This document shows positions 19,342-29,214 of a DNA stretch of 64,000 bases, piece after piece (the first letter of the stretch is position 1; every line of letters begins with the position of its first letter). Both the position numbers and the translations under genes were made by a program. The stretch is taken from the NCBI GenBank assembly GCA_017512425.1, contig JAFWGI010000016.1, positions 558,001-622,000 on the forward strand, in the 5' to 3' direction. The stretch is from Hyphomicrobium sp. (GTDB taxonomy: Bacteria > Pseudomonadota > Alphaproteobacteria > Rhizobiales > Hyphomicrobiaceae). Below the pieces are notes generated by a model. That model was not told the origin of the DNA and did not search any database. It saw nothing but the letters and a program-made list of their open reading frames with translations.

Positions 19342-20565
19342 ATGGATCAGACCGCGCCGCCCGTCGCGCCCGCTCCTGCGCCGGTTAGACCGAAGCTGCC
19401 TCTTGGTGGATTTATACAGCGCTTCGCCGATCGTTTCGGCTGGAAGCTGTCGCCGGTGAACCAGCGGCGCCTTGCGCGCTTCAAGGCGCACAAGCTCGGC
19501 TATCGATCGTTTCTGATATTCATGGGTTTGTTTCTCGTCACGTTGTTTGCCGAGTTCATCGCCAACGACCGGCCGCTGATCGCGAGCTACAAGGGCGAAA
19601 TCCTGTTCCCGGTGCTCGTCGATTATCCGGAAGAGAAGTTCGGCGGTTTCTTAGCGGTGACGGACTACAAGACGCCCGACATCCAAAAGGAAATACAGGA
19701 CAACGGCTGGATGATCTGGCCGCCCATCCGTTATTCGTACGACACGATCAACAAGGATTATCCGGGCCGAGTCGGCACCGGCGATATTTGCCTCGGCTAT
19801 CCCGCGCCGCCGCCATGGGCCTCGTCGATGACGCTCTGCGACGCGCCGGAAGATCAGGTCGCGCGCTACAAAGCCTTCGGCAACATGAACTGGCTCGGCC
19901 TCGACAATCAGGGCCGCGACGTGCTGGCGCGCGTGATCTACGGCTTCCGCGTCTCGGTTCTGTTCGGCATTCTGCTAACGGTGATCTCATCCGTCATCGG
20001 CGTGTTCGCCGGCGCGGTGCAGGGTTACTTCGGCGGCAAGACCGATTTGATCTTCCAGCGCATCCTCGAAATCTGGAACTCGATACCGGAACTGTTCGTG
20101 CTGCTGATCATCTCGTCGATGTTCATTCCAGGATTCTGGACGCTGCTTGGTATTCTTCTGATTTTCTCGTGGACGTCGCTCGTCGGTGTCGTGCGGGCGG
20201 AATTTCTGCGTGGCCGCAATCTCGAATACGTCCGCGCGGCGCGCGCGCTTGGTCTGTCCGACTGGCAGATCATGTACAAACATCTGCTTCCGAACGCGAT
20301 GGTCGCGACGCTGACGTTCCTGCCGTTCAAGCTGTCGGGCGGCATTGCGGCGCTGACCGCGCTCGACTTCCTCGGCCTCGGCATGCCGCCTGGATCTGCG
20401 TCTCTCGGTGAGCTGCTATTGCAAGGGAAAAAGCATCTTGAAGCGCCGTGGCTCGGCATATCGGGCTTCGTCGCCGTGTCGATTATTTTAAGTCTCGCGA
20501 TTTTCATGGGCGAAGCGGTGCGCGATGCGCTCGACCCGCGCAAGACGTTCAAGCAGGCGAAGTAA
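19342..20565 (+). CDS. yejE: ABC peptide transporter permease YejE
   Basis: Second channel subunit, 407 residues. ATG 19342 follows GGGAGG by seven bases; ATG 19336 is in frame but too close to that site. It has an N-terminal cytoplasmic part, a first membrane helix (GYRSFLIFMGLFLVTLFAEF), a sizeable periplasmic insert characteristic of YejE, and a C-terminal permease domain with the EYVRAARALGLSDWQIMYKH coupling motif. YejB and YejE together form the pore. It is one base upstream of the ATPase gene yejF. Confidence 0.93.
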   Translation: MDQTAPPVAPAPAPVRPKLPLGGFIQRFADRFGWKLSPVNQRRLARFKAHKLGYRSFLIFMGLFLVTLFAEFIANDRPLIASYKGEILFPVLVDYPEEKFGGFLAVTDYKTPDIQKEIQDNGWMIWPPIRYSYDTINKDYPGRVGTGDICLGYPAPPPWASSMTLCDAPEDQVARYKAFGNMNWLGLDNQGRDVLARVIYGFRVSVLFGILLTVISSVIGVFAGAVQGYFGGKTDLIFQRILEIWNSIPELFVLLIISSMFIPGFWTLLGILLIFSWTSLVGVVRAEFLRGRNLEYVRAARALGLSDWQIMYKHLLPNAMVATLTFLPFKLSGGIAALTALDFLGLGMPPGSASLGELLLQGKKHLEAPWLGISGFVAVSIILSLAIFMGEAVRDALDPRKTFKQAK

Positions 20566-20566
20566 G

Positions 20567-22195
20567 ATGAGCAGCACACCTCTCGTCGACGTCAAGAACC
20601 TGTCCGTCGAGTTCGGCGAAGGCGATAGCGCGGCGCGCGTCGTCAAGGGCGTCTCGTTCAATATCGCCAAGGGCGAAACGGTGGCGCTGGTCGGCGAGTC
20701 CGGCTCAGGGAAGACGGTTTCGGCGCTCTCTATTCTGAAGCTTCTGCCGGCGTCCGCGTCGCACCCGACCGGCGAAATCTGGTTTGAAGGCAAAGATCTC
20801 ATCAAGGCCGACGAACGCCACATGCGGTCCGTGCGCGGCGACAAGATTTCGATCATCTTTCAAGAGCCGATGACGACGCTGAACCCGCTGCACACGATCG
20901 AGAAGCAGGTCGGCGAAATCATCAAGCTGCATCGCGACGTCAGCGACGAAGAGGTGCGCGCGCGCGTCATTGACCTGCTGACCAAGGTCGGCATTCGCGA
21001 TCCCGAGAAGCGCCTCGACACCTATCCGCATCAGCTTTCAGGCGGCCAGCGCCAGCGCGTCATCATCGCGACGGCACTCGCGAATGAGCCGGACCTGCTG
21101 ATCGCGGATGAGCCGACGACGGCGCTCGACGTCACAATCCAGGCCCAAATCCTCGAACTTCTGAAAAAGCTTCAGAAGGAGATGGGCATGGCGATGCTGC
21201 TAATCACGCACGATCTTGGGATCGTCAGGCGCATGGCCGATCGCGTCTACGTCATGAAGGACGGCGAGATCGTCGAGACGGGCACGGCGTCGGGCGTGTT
21301 CGAAACGCCGAAGCATGCCTACACCAAGCACCTCATCGAAGCCGAACCGAAGGGTGCGCCGCCCGAAACCGACCTCTCAGGCCCCGTCGTCGTCGAGACC
21401 AATGATTTGAAGGTTTGGTTTCCTGTGAAGCGCGGCCTCCTGCAGCGCACGGTCGATCACATCAAGGCGGTCGACGGCCTCAGCATGAAACTGCGCGCAG
21501 GCGAAACGCTCGGCGTCGTCGGTGAATCAGGCTCCGGCAAGACGACGCTCGGCCTCGCTCTGCTGCGGCTGATTTCGTCGGAAGGGCCGATCGCCTACGT
21601 CGGCAATCGCATCGACGGCTATACCAACAACCAGATGCGGCCGCTGCGCAAGGAGATGCAGATTGTCTTCCAAGACCCGTATGGCTCGCTGTCGCCGCGC
21701 CTGACGGTCGGGCAGATTATCGAAGAAGGTCTGACGATCCAGAACCCGGAACTCGATAATGACGCGCGGCGTGTTCGTGTCGGTGCGGCGTTGAAGGAAG
21801 TCGGCCTCGATCCAAACGCGCAGGACCGCTATCCGCACGAGTTTTCGGGCGGCCAACGCCAGCGTATCGCAATCGCGCGCGCGATGGTTCTGGAGCCGAA
21901 ATTCGTCATGCTCGACGAGCCGACAAGCGCACTCGATATGAGCGTTCAGGCGCAGATCGTCGACCTTCTGCGCAATCTGCAGAAAAAGCGGCAGCTCGCG
22001 TATTTGTTTATCAGTCACGATCTGAAGGTCGTGCGCGCCTTGTGCAACTACGTCATCGTCATGCGCAACGGTAAGGTTGTCGAGGAAGGGCCCGCAGCCG
22101 AGATTTTCGACGCGCCGAAGGAAGATTATACGAAGGCGTTGCTGGCGGCGGCATTCGATATGAAAGTCGCGCATCGCGGCGTGCTCGCAAGCTGA
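20567..22195 (+). CDS. yejF: ABC peptide transporter, double ATP-binding protein YejF
   Basis: A fusion of two ABC ATPase domains in 542 residues. Each half has Walker A GESGSGKT (first at 43-50, second near 320), an ABC signature (LSGGQRQR and FSGGQRQR), Walker B ([12 protein letters not shown] and [11 protein letters not shown]) and a switch His (ITHDLG and ISHDLK). It drives import through YejB/YejE. ATG 20567 is chosen, one base after the yejE stop; the frame extends upstream into yejE. Last gene of the five-gene operon. A GST gene follows after 28 bases and may be read through. Confidence 0.95.
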   Translation: MSSTPLVDVKNLSVEFGEGDSAARVVKGVSFNIAKGETVALVGESGSGKTVSALSILKLLPASASHPTGEIWFEGKDLIKADERHMRSVRGDKISIIFQEPMTTLNPLHTIEKQVGEIIKLHRDVSDEEVRARVIDLLTKVGIRDPEKRLDTYPHQLSGGQRQRVIIATALANEPDLLIADEPTTALDVTIQAQILELLKKLQKEMGMAMLLITHDLGIVRRMADRVYVMKDGEIVETGTASGVFETPKHAYTKHLIEAEPKGAPPETDLSGPVVVETNDLKVWFPVKRGLLQRTVDHIKAVDGLSMKLRAGETLGVVGESGSGKTTLGLALLRLISSEGPIAYVGNRIDGYTNNQMRPLRKEMQIVFQDPYGSLSPRLTVGQIIEEGLTIQNPELDNDARRVRVGAALKEVGLDPNAQDRYPHEFSGGQRQRIAIARAMVLEPKFVMLDEPTSALDMSVQAQIVDLLRNLQKKRQLAYLFISHDLKVVRALCNYVIVMRNGKVVEEGPAAEIFDAPKEDYTKALLAAAFDMKVAHRGVLAS

Positions 22196-22223
22196 TTGGC
22201 GTCAGCGAAAGGAGATAGCGATT

Positions 22224-22856
22224 ATGACCGTACTGCCGCTGACGCACTACCATGCGCCGCGGACGCGATCGCTCTCGATCCTCTGGCTGTTTGAAGAACT
22301 TGGCCAGCCGCCGCACGACCGTGTCGATTTGAATTTGGCCAAGGGCGACCACAAGACCAAGTGGTATATGGCGATCAATCCGATGGGCAAGGTTCCGGCG
22401 CTGCTGCACGGCGGCACGGTGATCACGGAAGCAGCCGCAATTGCGTTGTATCTCGCCGACCTTTACCCCGACGCCGGAGTGGCGCCGCAGCCCGGCGATA
22501 CGGCGCGCGGAACGTACCTGCGCTGGATCGTCTTCAATCAGGCAGCCGTCGAACCGGCGGTGACAGACCTCGCGTTAAAACGCGAACCCGGTTCTCCTGC
22601 GATGATGTCTTACGGCACGTACGATGCGACGATCGACGCGCTCTCCGGCGCGCTGCTCGACGGGCCGTACATACTTGGCGACAAATTCTCGGCCGCCGAC
22701 GTCATTGTCGGTTCCGGCGTGCGTTGGATGTTGATGTTCAAGCTGCTTCCGGAGCGTGACGAGTTCACGTCCTATGCCGAGCGCTTGACGGCCCGCCCAG
22801 CGCTGCAGCGGGCACTCGCGACGGACCGCGCGCTGTTGGCGTCGTTCCAAGCTTGA
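22224..22856 (+). CDS. Glutathione S-transferase family protein
   Basis: Soluble protein of 210 residues with a thioredoxin-fold N-terminal half (LPLTHYHAPRTRSLSILWLFEEL, then the cis-Pro region NPMGKVPAL and the glutathione-binding VITEAAAIALYLADLYP) and an all-helical C-terminal half. A Ser in the PRTRSLS segment may be the catalytic residue, but the N-terminal site varies among such proteins. AAGGAG sits well placed before ATG 22224. It may conjugate or reduce electrophilic compounds; the substrate is unknown. It starts 28 bases after yejF. Confidence 0.9.
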   Translation: MTVLPLTHYHAPRTRSLSILWLFEELGQPPHDRVDLNLAKGDHKTKWYMAINPMGKVPALLHGGTVITEAAAIALYLADLYPDAGVAPQPGDTARGTYLRWIVFNQAAVEPAVTDLALKREPGSPAMMSYGTYDATIDALSGALLDGPYILGDKFSAADVIVGSGVRWMLMFKLLPERDEFTSYAERLTARPALQRALATDRALLASFQA

Positions 22857-22935
22857 ACGCAAAAATCTTGATCGCGACTCTCTGCCCTTCGTGGTATGCC
22901 GCGTGCACCTCCAACCGGACGACTTGAGCGGCGCG

Positions 22936-23403
22936 ATGTTCCCCGACGACGTTTATCGATCGCACCTGAGCGACACGATTGCCGCGCTAGAGACGTGGGC
23001 TCAATCGATGGCGGATTGCGCAGCTATCGAAACGGAATTGCAGCCGTCATTCTGGAAGATGACGGTGGCGCCTTTGACGGCGGGACCCTGCCCATTCGAG
23101 CTGATGCTGCGCGCAGACCAGCGTTTCAACGCCCTCATCGGCGGCGAGGTTTACGAGGACAAGCCAGTCGATGCGTTCAGCTTTTTTCCGATGTTGGCGC
23201 GTGCCGTTGCCGACGGGCGCGTCGAGCGGATCAGCGTCAAGAATGCGCTGACAGGTGCGCTTGAGGCTCTCGAAACGCGCGTAACGCTTGAAGACGGATG
23301 GGCCTGGATTGGAGAACGTCGGTTGATCGCCTGGTCGCAGCGCAAGGGTGACGCCGCTCAAGTGCAGAGCGCGCATCGATTCCTGCCGTACCGCCGGAAA
23401 TGA
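22936..23403 (+). CDS. Conserved hypothetical protein, possibly in operon with the GST gene
   Basis: I do not recognise a named family. 155 residues from ATG 22936; a GTG at 22891 would add 15 residues. It has no signal peptide or membrane helix, so it should be cytoplasmic. The sequence is mixed alpha/beta with a conserved-looking core (FWKMTVAPLTAGPCPFELMLR, then FNALIGGEVYED) and two Cys in the open frame. The last codons lie in the left arm of a bidirectional terminator shared with the convergent peptidase gene. Confidence 0.65.
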   Translation: MFPDDVYRSHLSDTIAALETWAQSMADCAAIETELQPSFWKMTVAPLTAGPCPFELMLRADQRFNALIGGEVYEDKPVDAFSFFPMLARAVADGRVERISVKNALTGALEALETRVTLEDGWAWIGERRLIAWSQRKGDAAQVQSAHRFLPYRRK

Positions 23404-23431
23404 AACGGCTTAGCCCGAACTAAGCCGTTTT
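23402..23431. terminator. Bidirectional terminator between convergent genes
   Basis: A perfect 11-base stem AAACGGCTTAG / CTAAGCCGTTT with a six-base loop. T runs appear on both strands. The stop codon of the minus-strand NlpC/P60 gene (23410-23412) lies inside the stem. Confidence 0.85.
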
Positions 23432-24339
23432 ATCGCCGTGATGTCGCCGCCGCCTGCTTTGGCAATGCGCGCTGCAGCTTCCGGCAGAGGCTCGGTTACG
23501 ACCATCATGTGATGGGCATTGGCGTGCACCAGCATGACGCCGTCCGTCATGATGCCAACATGGCCATTCCAAAAAATAAGGTCCCCGCGCTGTAGTTCGT
23601 CGAGATCAATTGTCACCGGTACCGGCAATGGCATGCCGAGTTCGTCACGCTGCATATCGCTATCGCGCGGCGCCGAAATATTGGCGGCGAGCAGCGATGT
23701 CTGCACGAGACCGGAACAATCGATGCCGATGCGCGTGCATCCACCCCAAAGATACGGCGTGCCGATAAAACGCTCAGCGATTTCGACGAAGTCGCGCGCT
23801 GGCTTGTCTATGGGGGCCAAGTGACGGGCAACGACGAACACGCCACCTTGCAACTGTAAGAAGCGTTCATCGCCATCGGCGACGGAAACAAGCGCGTTCA
23901 TCGGCAAATGCAGCAGCGGCGGCGATTTGATGTCGGGGACCGCGTAGACGAACGTTCCTAGCGTCTGCACACGATGTGTCGGCGTCAACAACGGACCGCG
24001 GCGTACCGATATCGAAGGCAAGTAACCGACATATCCATCGCGCGCCAATTGCGCCCAGACCCAACCGTCGGCTTCGTCATAGACTGTCACCGCTTCACCA
24101 AACAACGCCTCGGTCTCGATACCGCGGGTGGCATCTGGCGCTTTGCGCAGCGGGACCGAGGGTTGCAGGATTTGCCCAAGCGTACCTTTGACGAAGCGCT
24201 CAGCTTCGACTTGGCCGTGCAGATATGCGGCGGCGAGATCGGGCCGATAGGCGTTGCGGCGCGGGTCGAGGAGCGGCGCCGTTTCAGCAGGCACGCTCGT
24301 CACCGATGCCGTTTCTTCCGGTACGCCGTCGTCGGTCAT
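23410..24339 (-). CDS. NlpC/P60-family (C40) peptidoglycan endopeptidase
   Basis: 309-residue cell-wall hydrolase. Two SH3-like regions come first (about 50-190, with VPLRKAPDA and GWVWAQLARDGYVGYLP), followed by the NlpC/P60 domain. The catalytic Cys is in GIDCSGLVQ, the His is in NGHVGIMTD, and a second His (HANAH) follows. It probably cleaves between D-Glu and mDAP in muropeptides. No signal peptide is visible, so it may act in the cytoplasm on recycled peptides, as do similar Dipeptidyl-peptidase VI-like proteins. ATG 24339 starts five bases after the aminopeptidase stop, so the two genes are an operon for peptide breakdown. Confidence 0.9.
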   Translation of the reverse strand: MTDDGVPEETASVTSVPAETAPLLDPRRNAYRPDLAAAYLHGQVEAERFVKGTLGQILQPSVPLRKAPDATRGIETEALFGEAVTVYDEADGWVWAQLARDGYVGYLPSISVRRGPLLTPTHRVQTLGTFVYAVPDIKSPPLLHLPMNALVSVADGDERFLQLQGGVFVVARHLAPIDKPARDFVEIAERFIGTPYLWGGCTRIGIDCSGLVQTSLLAANISAPRDSDMQRDELGMPLPVPVTIDLDELQRGDLIFWNGHVGIMTDGVMLVHANAHHMMVVTEPLPEAAARIAKAGGGDITAIKRLSSG

Positions 24340-24344
24340 GCTGG

Positions 24345-25766
24345 TCAAGACGTCAATTCCCGTTGCAGATGGTCCATCACCGCGCGTGCGGTTTGCGGCT
24401 CGCCGCCTTTGGGTCCAAGCGGCCTTGACGCGGGCCGCCAACCATAAAGGTCAAAGTGGGCGAAACGCCGGGCGTTTTTGACAAAGCGGCGCAAAAACAG
24501 CGCCGCCGTGATCGCGCCCGCAAATGGCGTCTCCCAGACGTTGTTGATATCGGCAATCTCGGTTTCGAGATGCCGCTTATAGCCATCCCAAAGCGGCATG
24601 CGCCACACCGGATCACCGATGGCGGCCGATGTGACAGGCAAGGATGCGCCGAGCGCGTCGCAATCGGTGAAGAATGCCGGCAGATCAGGACCAAGCGCGG
24701 AGCGTGCGGCGCCCGTCAGCGTCGCGAACACGAAAATACTGTCTGGTGATTCGTCGTCAGCGAGCGACAGCGCATCGGCCAGCACCAGGCGTCCTTCGGC
24801 GTCGGTATTGCCGATCTCGACGCTCAAACCGGCGCGGCTTTGCAGAATGTCGCCTGGACGGAACGCATCGCCACCGATGGCGTTTTCAGCCGATGGAATA
24901 AGCACGCGCAGACGGCAATTGAGCTTCTGCCCCATGATCATGTGCGCGAGCGCAAGCGCGGTTGCAGCCCCCCCCATGTCTTTCTTCATGATCAGCATGG
25001 CACTCGGCGGCTTGATGTCGAGGCCGCCCGTGTCAAACGTTATGCCTTTACCGACGAGCGTGATTTTTGGCGCGTCTGGCGAGCCCCATGTCAAATCGAT
25101 GAGACGCGGTGGCCGGGGACTGGCGCGCCCGACGGCGTGGATCATCGGATAATTCTGCGCGAGCAGATCGTCGCCGACGATCGAATGGACGGCTGCACCG
25201 TGGCGCGCGGCCAGCAGGCGGACAGCTTCTTCAAGTTCCTGCGGTCCCATATCGGAAGCAGGCGTGTTAATCAAATCGCGGCCGAACCAGACGGCTTCTG
25301 TCGTGTTGACGATGCGCGCAGCATTGGCCGCGTCAGAAATCCGTAATTTCGCTCGTGGTGCAGTTGCGTCGGGCGATTTGCGATAGCGGCCGAATTTATA
25401 AGCGCCGAGCCCCCACGCGATTGCCGCAAGCTCGCTGGCGCGTTCGCCGTCGGCAACCTTGTAGGTCGCGGCCGGCAGCGATTGCGCGAGTTGTCCGGCA
25501 AGCACATCGGACGGCCCGCTTGGATCACCTGACGCGCCATCGCCGAGACCTAACGCTACGCCGGCGATGGCACCATCGCTGGCCGGAATAGAAACTTGCT
25601 TCTTAGCGCTGCCTGAAAATTTCTGTGCCTTGAGCCAGGCACGCTGCGCCTCGCTGAGCGACGCGGCGGTCTCGCCCTGCTTGAGCAGCCAGATCGGCGT
25701 GTCGGAGCCATCGCCCGCGCCTTGCTCGAATACGTCCTCAGCCGACCACGCCGTTGTCTCGACCAT
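24345..25766 (-). CDS. Leucyl aminopeptidase family protein (M17)
   Basis: Two-metal exopeptidase of 473 residues. The motif KGITFDTGGLDIKPPSAM gives metal-binding Asp and catalytic Lys, and NTDAEGRLVLADAL is the family signature with Asp, Glu and catalytic Arg. The N-terminal domain (to about 150) is variable, as in PepB-like members. ATG 25766 is preferred because GAGG lies eight bases upstream; the frame opens at 25775. It should release N-terminal residues from short peptides in the cytoplasm and is probably co-expressed with the C40 peptidase gene downstream. Confidence 0.92.
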   Translation of the reverse strand: MVETTAWSAEDVFEQGAGDGSDTPIWLLKQGETAASLSEAQRAWLKAQKFSGSAKKQVSIPASDGAIAGVALGLGDGASGDPSGPSDVLAGQLAQSLPAATYKVADGERASELAAIAWGLGAYKFGRYRKSPDATAPRAKLRISDAANAARIVNTTEAVWFGRDLINTPASDMGPQELEEAVRLLAARHGAAVHSIVGDDLLAQNYPMIHAVGRASPRPPRLIDLTWGSPDAPKITLVGKGITFDTGGLDIKPPSAMLIMKKDMGGAATALALAHMIMGQKLNCRLRVLIPSAENAIGGDAFRPGDILQSRAGLSVEIGNTDAEGRLVLADALSLADDESPDSIFVFATLTGAARSALGPDLPAFFTDCDALGASLPVTSAAIGDPVWRMPLWDGYKRHLETEIADINNVWETPFAGAITAALFLRRFVKNARRFAHFDLYGWRPASRPLGPKGGEPQTARAVMDHLQRELTS

Positions 25767-25846
25767 CTGCCACATCCTCGCGGCACGCGCTGAGCGCCGC
25801 TTCTTTGATGCCAGGTTGCATCAGCGCTGCAAGTTCCGTTCAACAG

Positions 25847-25861
25847 TTAAGCGTTTATTGA
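25847..25861. promoter_or_regulatory. Candidate CtrA-type box (7 of 8) upstream of tadD
   Basis: TTAA-GCGTTTA-TTGA, one mismatch to TTAA-N7-TTAA, 76 bases before the tadD start. Weaker than the perfect sites at 36078 and 55967. Confidence 0.35.
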
Positions 25862-25936
25862 CCGCTGTCCCAGAGACTGACAGTCGCAGAGATTCGGCCG
25901 GATCCGTAGCGGATGCAGGCTTTAGGGAGAAATATT

Positions 25937-26977
25937 ATGGCGCACCAGAAGCGCGGCTTTGGGCTCGCGACCGCCCGCGGACTGGCCCGTGGACTGGCCG
26001 GATTGACGGCCACTTTGATGCTCGGCGCCTGCGCCCAGTCGACGTCTGACCTCCTGCCGATGCAGATCGCTGACAAGCAGCAGAAGAGCGAAGACGACAA
26101 ATCCGCGGTCCCGCAGAACGAGTTGCAGAAAGCGACGACGTACTGGGGCCAGGAATACGCAAAAAAGCCGTCCGACCTGAAATCGGCTTTAAACTACGCA
26201 CGCAACTTGCGCGCCCTCGGCGAAAAGCAGAAGGCGCTTGAAGTGATGCAGCACGCCTCGTCGTTCCACGACGGCGACAAGGAGCTCGCCGGCGAATACG
26301 GCCGTTTGGCGCTCGACCTCGATCAGGTGAACGTCGCCGCACGGATGCTGGAACTCGCGGACGATCCGGCAAAACCCGACTGGAAGGTGATTTCGGCGCG
26401 CGGCACGGTGCTGGCCAAGCAGGGCCAGTACAAGCAAGCAATCCCGTACTATGAACGCGCATTGTCGCTCTCGCCGAACCAGCCGTCGGTGCTGAACAAC
26501 CTTGCGATGGCGCATGCCATGGGCGGCGATCCAAAGCAGGCGGAAGAGTTGCTGCGCCAAGCATCCGCGACGCCGAACGTCGACGGCGCAAAGATGAAGC
26601 AAAACCTGGCCCTCGTGCTCGGTCTGCAGGGACGTTACGACGAAGCCAAATCGCTCTCCGCTGGTTCGCCGACCGCGCTTGCTGCCGCGCAGAACGTCGA
26701 CATGGTGCGCAATATCGTCAAGCTCGATCCCAAGGCTGCGCCGGTTGCACCGGCGAGCGCGCTCGCGAAGGCACCGGCGGATTTCAAAACGCAGGTGTCT
26801 GAAGCCATCGCAACGGCCCCTGGCGCGTCGGCGGCGGCCCCGGCGGCATCGCCCGTCCGCACCATTGCAACGCTACGTCCTGCAACGGTCGACACGACGC
26901 CGGTATCGGCCGCCGGATGGCAGTCAGAAGTCGTCGCCGGCGTTGCAGCTCCAGATTTCAAAGGCTCGGCGCGCTAA
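25937..26977 (+). CDS. tadD: TPR lipoprotein TadD, Flp pilus assembly
   Basis: 346 residues. ATG 25937 follows GGGAGA at good spacing. The N-terminus has a signal with lipobox LGAC (Cys32), so it should be a lipoprotein. Tetratricopeptide repeats span about 70-235 (for example KVISARGTVLAKQGQYKQAIPYYERALSL written over residues 145-173). The C-terminal 90 residues are Ala/Pro-rich and low in complexity. In Tad systems TadD helps assembly or localisation of the secretin. It lies convergent to tadC, separated by two terminators, so it has its own promoter rather than being part of the main tad operon. Confidence 0.88.
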   Translation: MAHQKRGFGLATARGLARGLAGLTATLMLGACAQSTSDLLPMQIADKQQKSEDDKSAVPQNELQKATTYWGQEYAKKPSDLKSALNYARNLRALGEKQKALEVMQHASSFHDGDKELAGEYGRLALDLDQVNVAARMLELADDPAKPDWKVISARGTVLAKQGQYKQAIPYYERALSLSPNQPSVLNNLAMAHAMGGDPKQAEELLRQASATPNVDGAKMKQNLALVLGLQGRYDEAKSLSAGSPTALAAAQNVDMVRNIVKLDPKAAPVAPASALAKAPADFKTQVSEAIATAPGASAAAPAASPVRTIATLRPATVDTTPVSAAGWQSEVVAGVAAPDFKGSAR

Positions 26978-27003
26978 TCAGCCGAACACGAGGACTGAAA
27001 TTC

Positions 27004-27034
27004 AAACACCGGCCGAAGGGCCGGTGTTTTTTTC
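27004..27034 (+). terminator. Rho-independent terminator after tadD
   Basis: AACACCGGCC-GAAG-GGCCGGTGTT followed by seven T: a ten-base perfect stem with a GAAG tetraloop. Confidence 0.92.
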
Positions 27035-27068
27035 GCTTTGAAAAGCGGCCCAGCTTCAATGGCATGAA

Positions 27069-27104
27069 GCAAAAAACCCCAGCCACCGAATGGCTGGGGT
27101 TTTG
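27069..27104. terminator. Bidirectional terminator between tadD and tadC
   Basis: AAAACCCCAGCCA-CCGAA-TGGCTGGGGTTTT: a 13-base perfect stem with A/T runs on both sides, suited to stopping transcripts from either direction. It is 62 bases past the tadC stop. Confidence 0.92.
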
Positions 27105-27166
27105 ACGCGACACGAAACTTTGATTCTTGCGGCTACTGGGACGGCTCGGGACGAGACTCTGCGACC

Positions 27167-28147
27167 TTACGGCGACTCCATCGCCATGTAGCCAAGCGCG
27201 GCTGGTCCCAGAATGACGATGAACAGCACCGGCAAGAAGAACACGATCATCGGAACCGTCAACTTCGGCGGCAACGCGGCGGCCTTTGCCTCTGCCTCCG
27301 ATTGACGAATTTCGCGGTTTTCCTTTGCCATCGTACGCAAGGCCGTACCGACCGGCGTACCATAGCGCTCTGCCTGGACGAGCGCCGTCGTCACCGACTT
27401 TACGCCCGGCAACCCCGTGCGCTTGGCGAGATTTTCATAGGCTTGGCGGCGATCCTGAAGGTACGACAGCTCGGCGGTCGTCAGCGTCATTTCTTCGGCG
27501 AGTTCGAGCGACTGGCGGGCGATTTCTTTGGCGACCTTGCCGAAGGCCGCTTCGACCGACATGCCCGACTGCACACAAATCAGAAGCATGTCGAGCGAGT
27601 CCGGCCAAGCCTGCTTGATCGACTGCTGGCGCTTGGCCGCAAGGTTGGAGATGAAGACGTTCGGCACATAGAAGCCGAGGAAACCCGCGCCAAGCGCGAT
27701 CATGACCTTGATCAACGGCGGATAAGCAACGTCGCCGATGAAGAAGACATAGAATAACGTCGCGATGAACAGCACGACCGGCGCCGCAAGGCGGAAGAAC
27801 ATGAACGAGACGACGGGCGCCTGGCCACGCAGACCGGCGCGCTTGAGATTTTCGCGGAGCTCTTCGTTGTCGAATTTATCGCGCAGATCGAGTTCATCGA
27901 CGATGCGCTGCATGAAGCCCTTGGGCGCCGTGCGCAGCTTGCCGCCCTTGGTGTCCTTCGCCAGGTCCGCAATACGCGCCGAACGCATCTTGGCGCGCTC
28001 GACCGCCATTTCCTTCATGCGCTGGTTCATCTTATCGCGCGCCAACATCGGCATCGCAACCGACAGAACGGTCGCGAACACGCAGACCGCGGCCATAACG
28101 GTCGCGATCAACTGCGGGTTCATGACGGTTTCGATAAAGCTTCCCAT
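27167..28147 (-). CDS. tadC: Tad pilus inner-membrane protein TadC (T2SS GspF-like)
   Basis: 326 residues with three to four hydrophobic segments, near 12-32, 105-140 and 300-320. The GspF-type cytoplasmic domain includes WPDSLDMLLICVQSGMSVEAAF and the conserved RAYENL-type region. With TadB it forms the inner-membrane platform of the Flp pilus machine. It is the last gene of the minus-strand tad operon, 77 bases after tadB. No strong ribosome site is seen before its ATG. Confidence 0.94.
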   Translation of the reverse strand: MGSFIETVMNPQLIATVMAAVCVFATVLSVAMPMLARDKMNQRMKEMAVERAKMRSARIADLAKDTKGGKLRTAPKGFMQRIVDELDLRDKFDNEELRENLKRAGLRGQAPVVSFMFFRLAAPVVLFIATLFYVFFIGDVAYPPLIKVMIALGAGFLGFYVPNVFISNLAAKRQQSIKQAWPDSLDMLLICVQSGMSVEAAFGKVAKEIARQSLELAEEMTLTTAELSYLQDRRQAYENLAKRTGLPGVKSVTTALVQAERYGTPVGTALRTMAKENREIRQSEAEAKAAALPPKLTVPMIVFFLPVLFIVILGPAALGYMAMESP

Positions 28148-28224
28148 TGCACAACCGACTTAAAGGGTTCCGGGTAGACGCAGCGCACGAACGGCCAGTG
28201 GACGTTAGAAAGTGAGTAAAAGCG

Positions 28225-29214
28225 TCAGAATTTGAAGTTAATCATTTTGCGCATAACCAAGATACCGGTGAGCATCCAGCAGGCGCCGACGGCGATCATG
28301 AATTGCCCGGCCATCGTCGTGAACAGCGGCATGATGTAATCCGGCGACGTCAGGTAGACCATCGACATGACGCCCGGCGGCAGCGATCCGAGCACCATCG
28401 CCGAGGCTTTGGCTTCGGCGGACAGCGCCTTGATCTTCATCTGCATGCGCAGGCGATCGCGCAGAACACCCGAAAGGTTGCCGAGCGCTTCCGACAAGTT
28501 GCCACCGGCCTGCTGCTGAATGCCGATAACGATCGACAGGAAGCGGACTTCCGCGAGCGGCAGGCGATCGCACATGCGCTCCAGCGCTTCACTGAGCGGA
28601 ACGCCCAGGCGCTGCTGCTCGACGACTTCGCGGAATTCACTCGCAATCGGTTCTGGGCTTTCGCGCGAAATAACCTGCAAGCACTCGTTCAGCGGCAGTC
28701 CCGACTTGACACCGCGTACAACGACGTCGATCGCGTTGGCGAGTTCACCCAAGAATTTCGCTTGGCGGCGTTTCACCATTTTGCTGAGAAACCAGCGTGG
28801 CAAACCCATCGCGCCGAGGAAGCCAGCAACAAGGCCGCCCATGATGGGGGCCTGCATGCCGATGTACACAACCGCAAAGCTGAGCACGCCCGAAATGGCG
28901 CTGGCGATATAGAAATCGCGCGGCGTCACCTGCAAACCTGCGCGCTGCAACTGCAAGCGCAGCGTGACCTTTTCCTTGGCCTTCGACCGCGTGTCGATTT
29001 CCTTCAAAGTGTCGGCAACCGACTTTTTACGGCTCGACTGCTGGTCGGTCCCGATCGTGCCGAGCTTGCGCGTCCGGTCGGTCACGCCCTGTACGCGTTT
29101 GTCTTTTTCGCGCTCGCCCGAAATATAAGGCATAATGAGCGCGTAGACGGCACCCGCGATCGCGAGTGCTACGAGCCCAACGAAGACCATCGGCGCTATC
29201 GACGCATCAAGCAT
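28225..29214 (-). CDS. tadB: Tad pilus inner-membrane protein TadB (T2SS GspF-like)
   Basis: 329 residues from ATG 29214; the frame extends to 29379 but that region is the end of tadA on the same strand. It starts [21 protein letters not shown] with a first membrane helix, has two more near 130-170 and one at the C-terminus, and carries the GspF domain with the ANAIDVVVRGVKSGLPLNECL motif. Its start overlaps the tadA stop by eight bases, implying coupled translation. TadB and TadC together are thought to bind the ATPase TadA. Confidence 0.94.
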   Translation of the reverse strand: MLDASIAPMVFVGLVALAIAGAVYALIMPYISGEREKDKRVQGVTDRTRKLGTIGTDQQSSRKKSVADTLKEIDTRSKAKEKVTLRLQLQRAGLQVTPRDFYIASAISGVLSFAVVYIGMQAPIMGGLVAGFLGAMGLPRWFLSKMVKRRQAKFLGELANAIDVVVRGVKSGLPLNECLQVISRESPEPIASEFREVVEQQRLGVPLSEALERMCDRLPLAEVRFLSIVIGIQQQAGGNLSEALGNLSGVLRDRLRMQMKIKALSAEAKASAMVLGSLPPGVMSMVYLTSPDYIMPLFTTMAGQFMIAVGACWMLTGILVMRKMINFKF

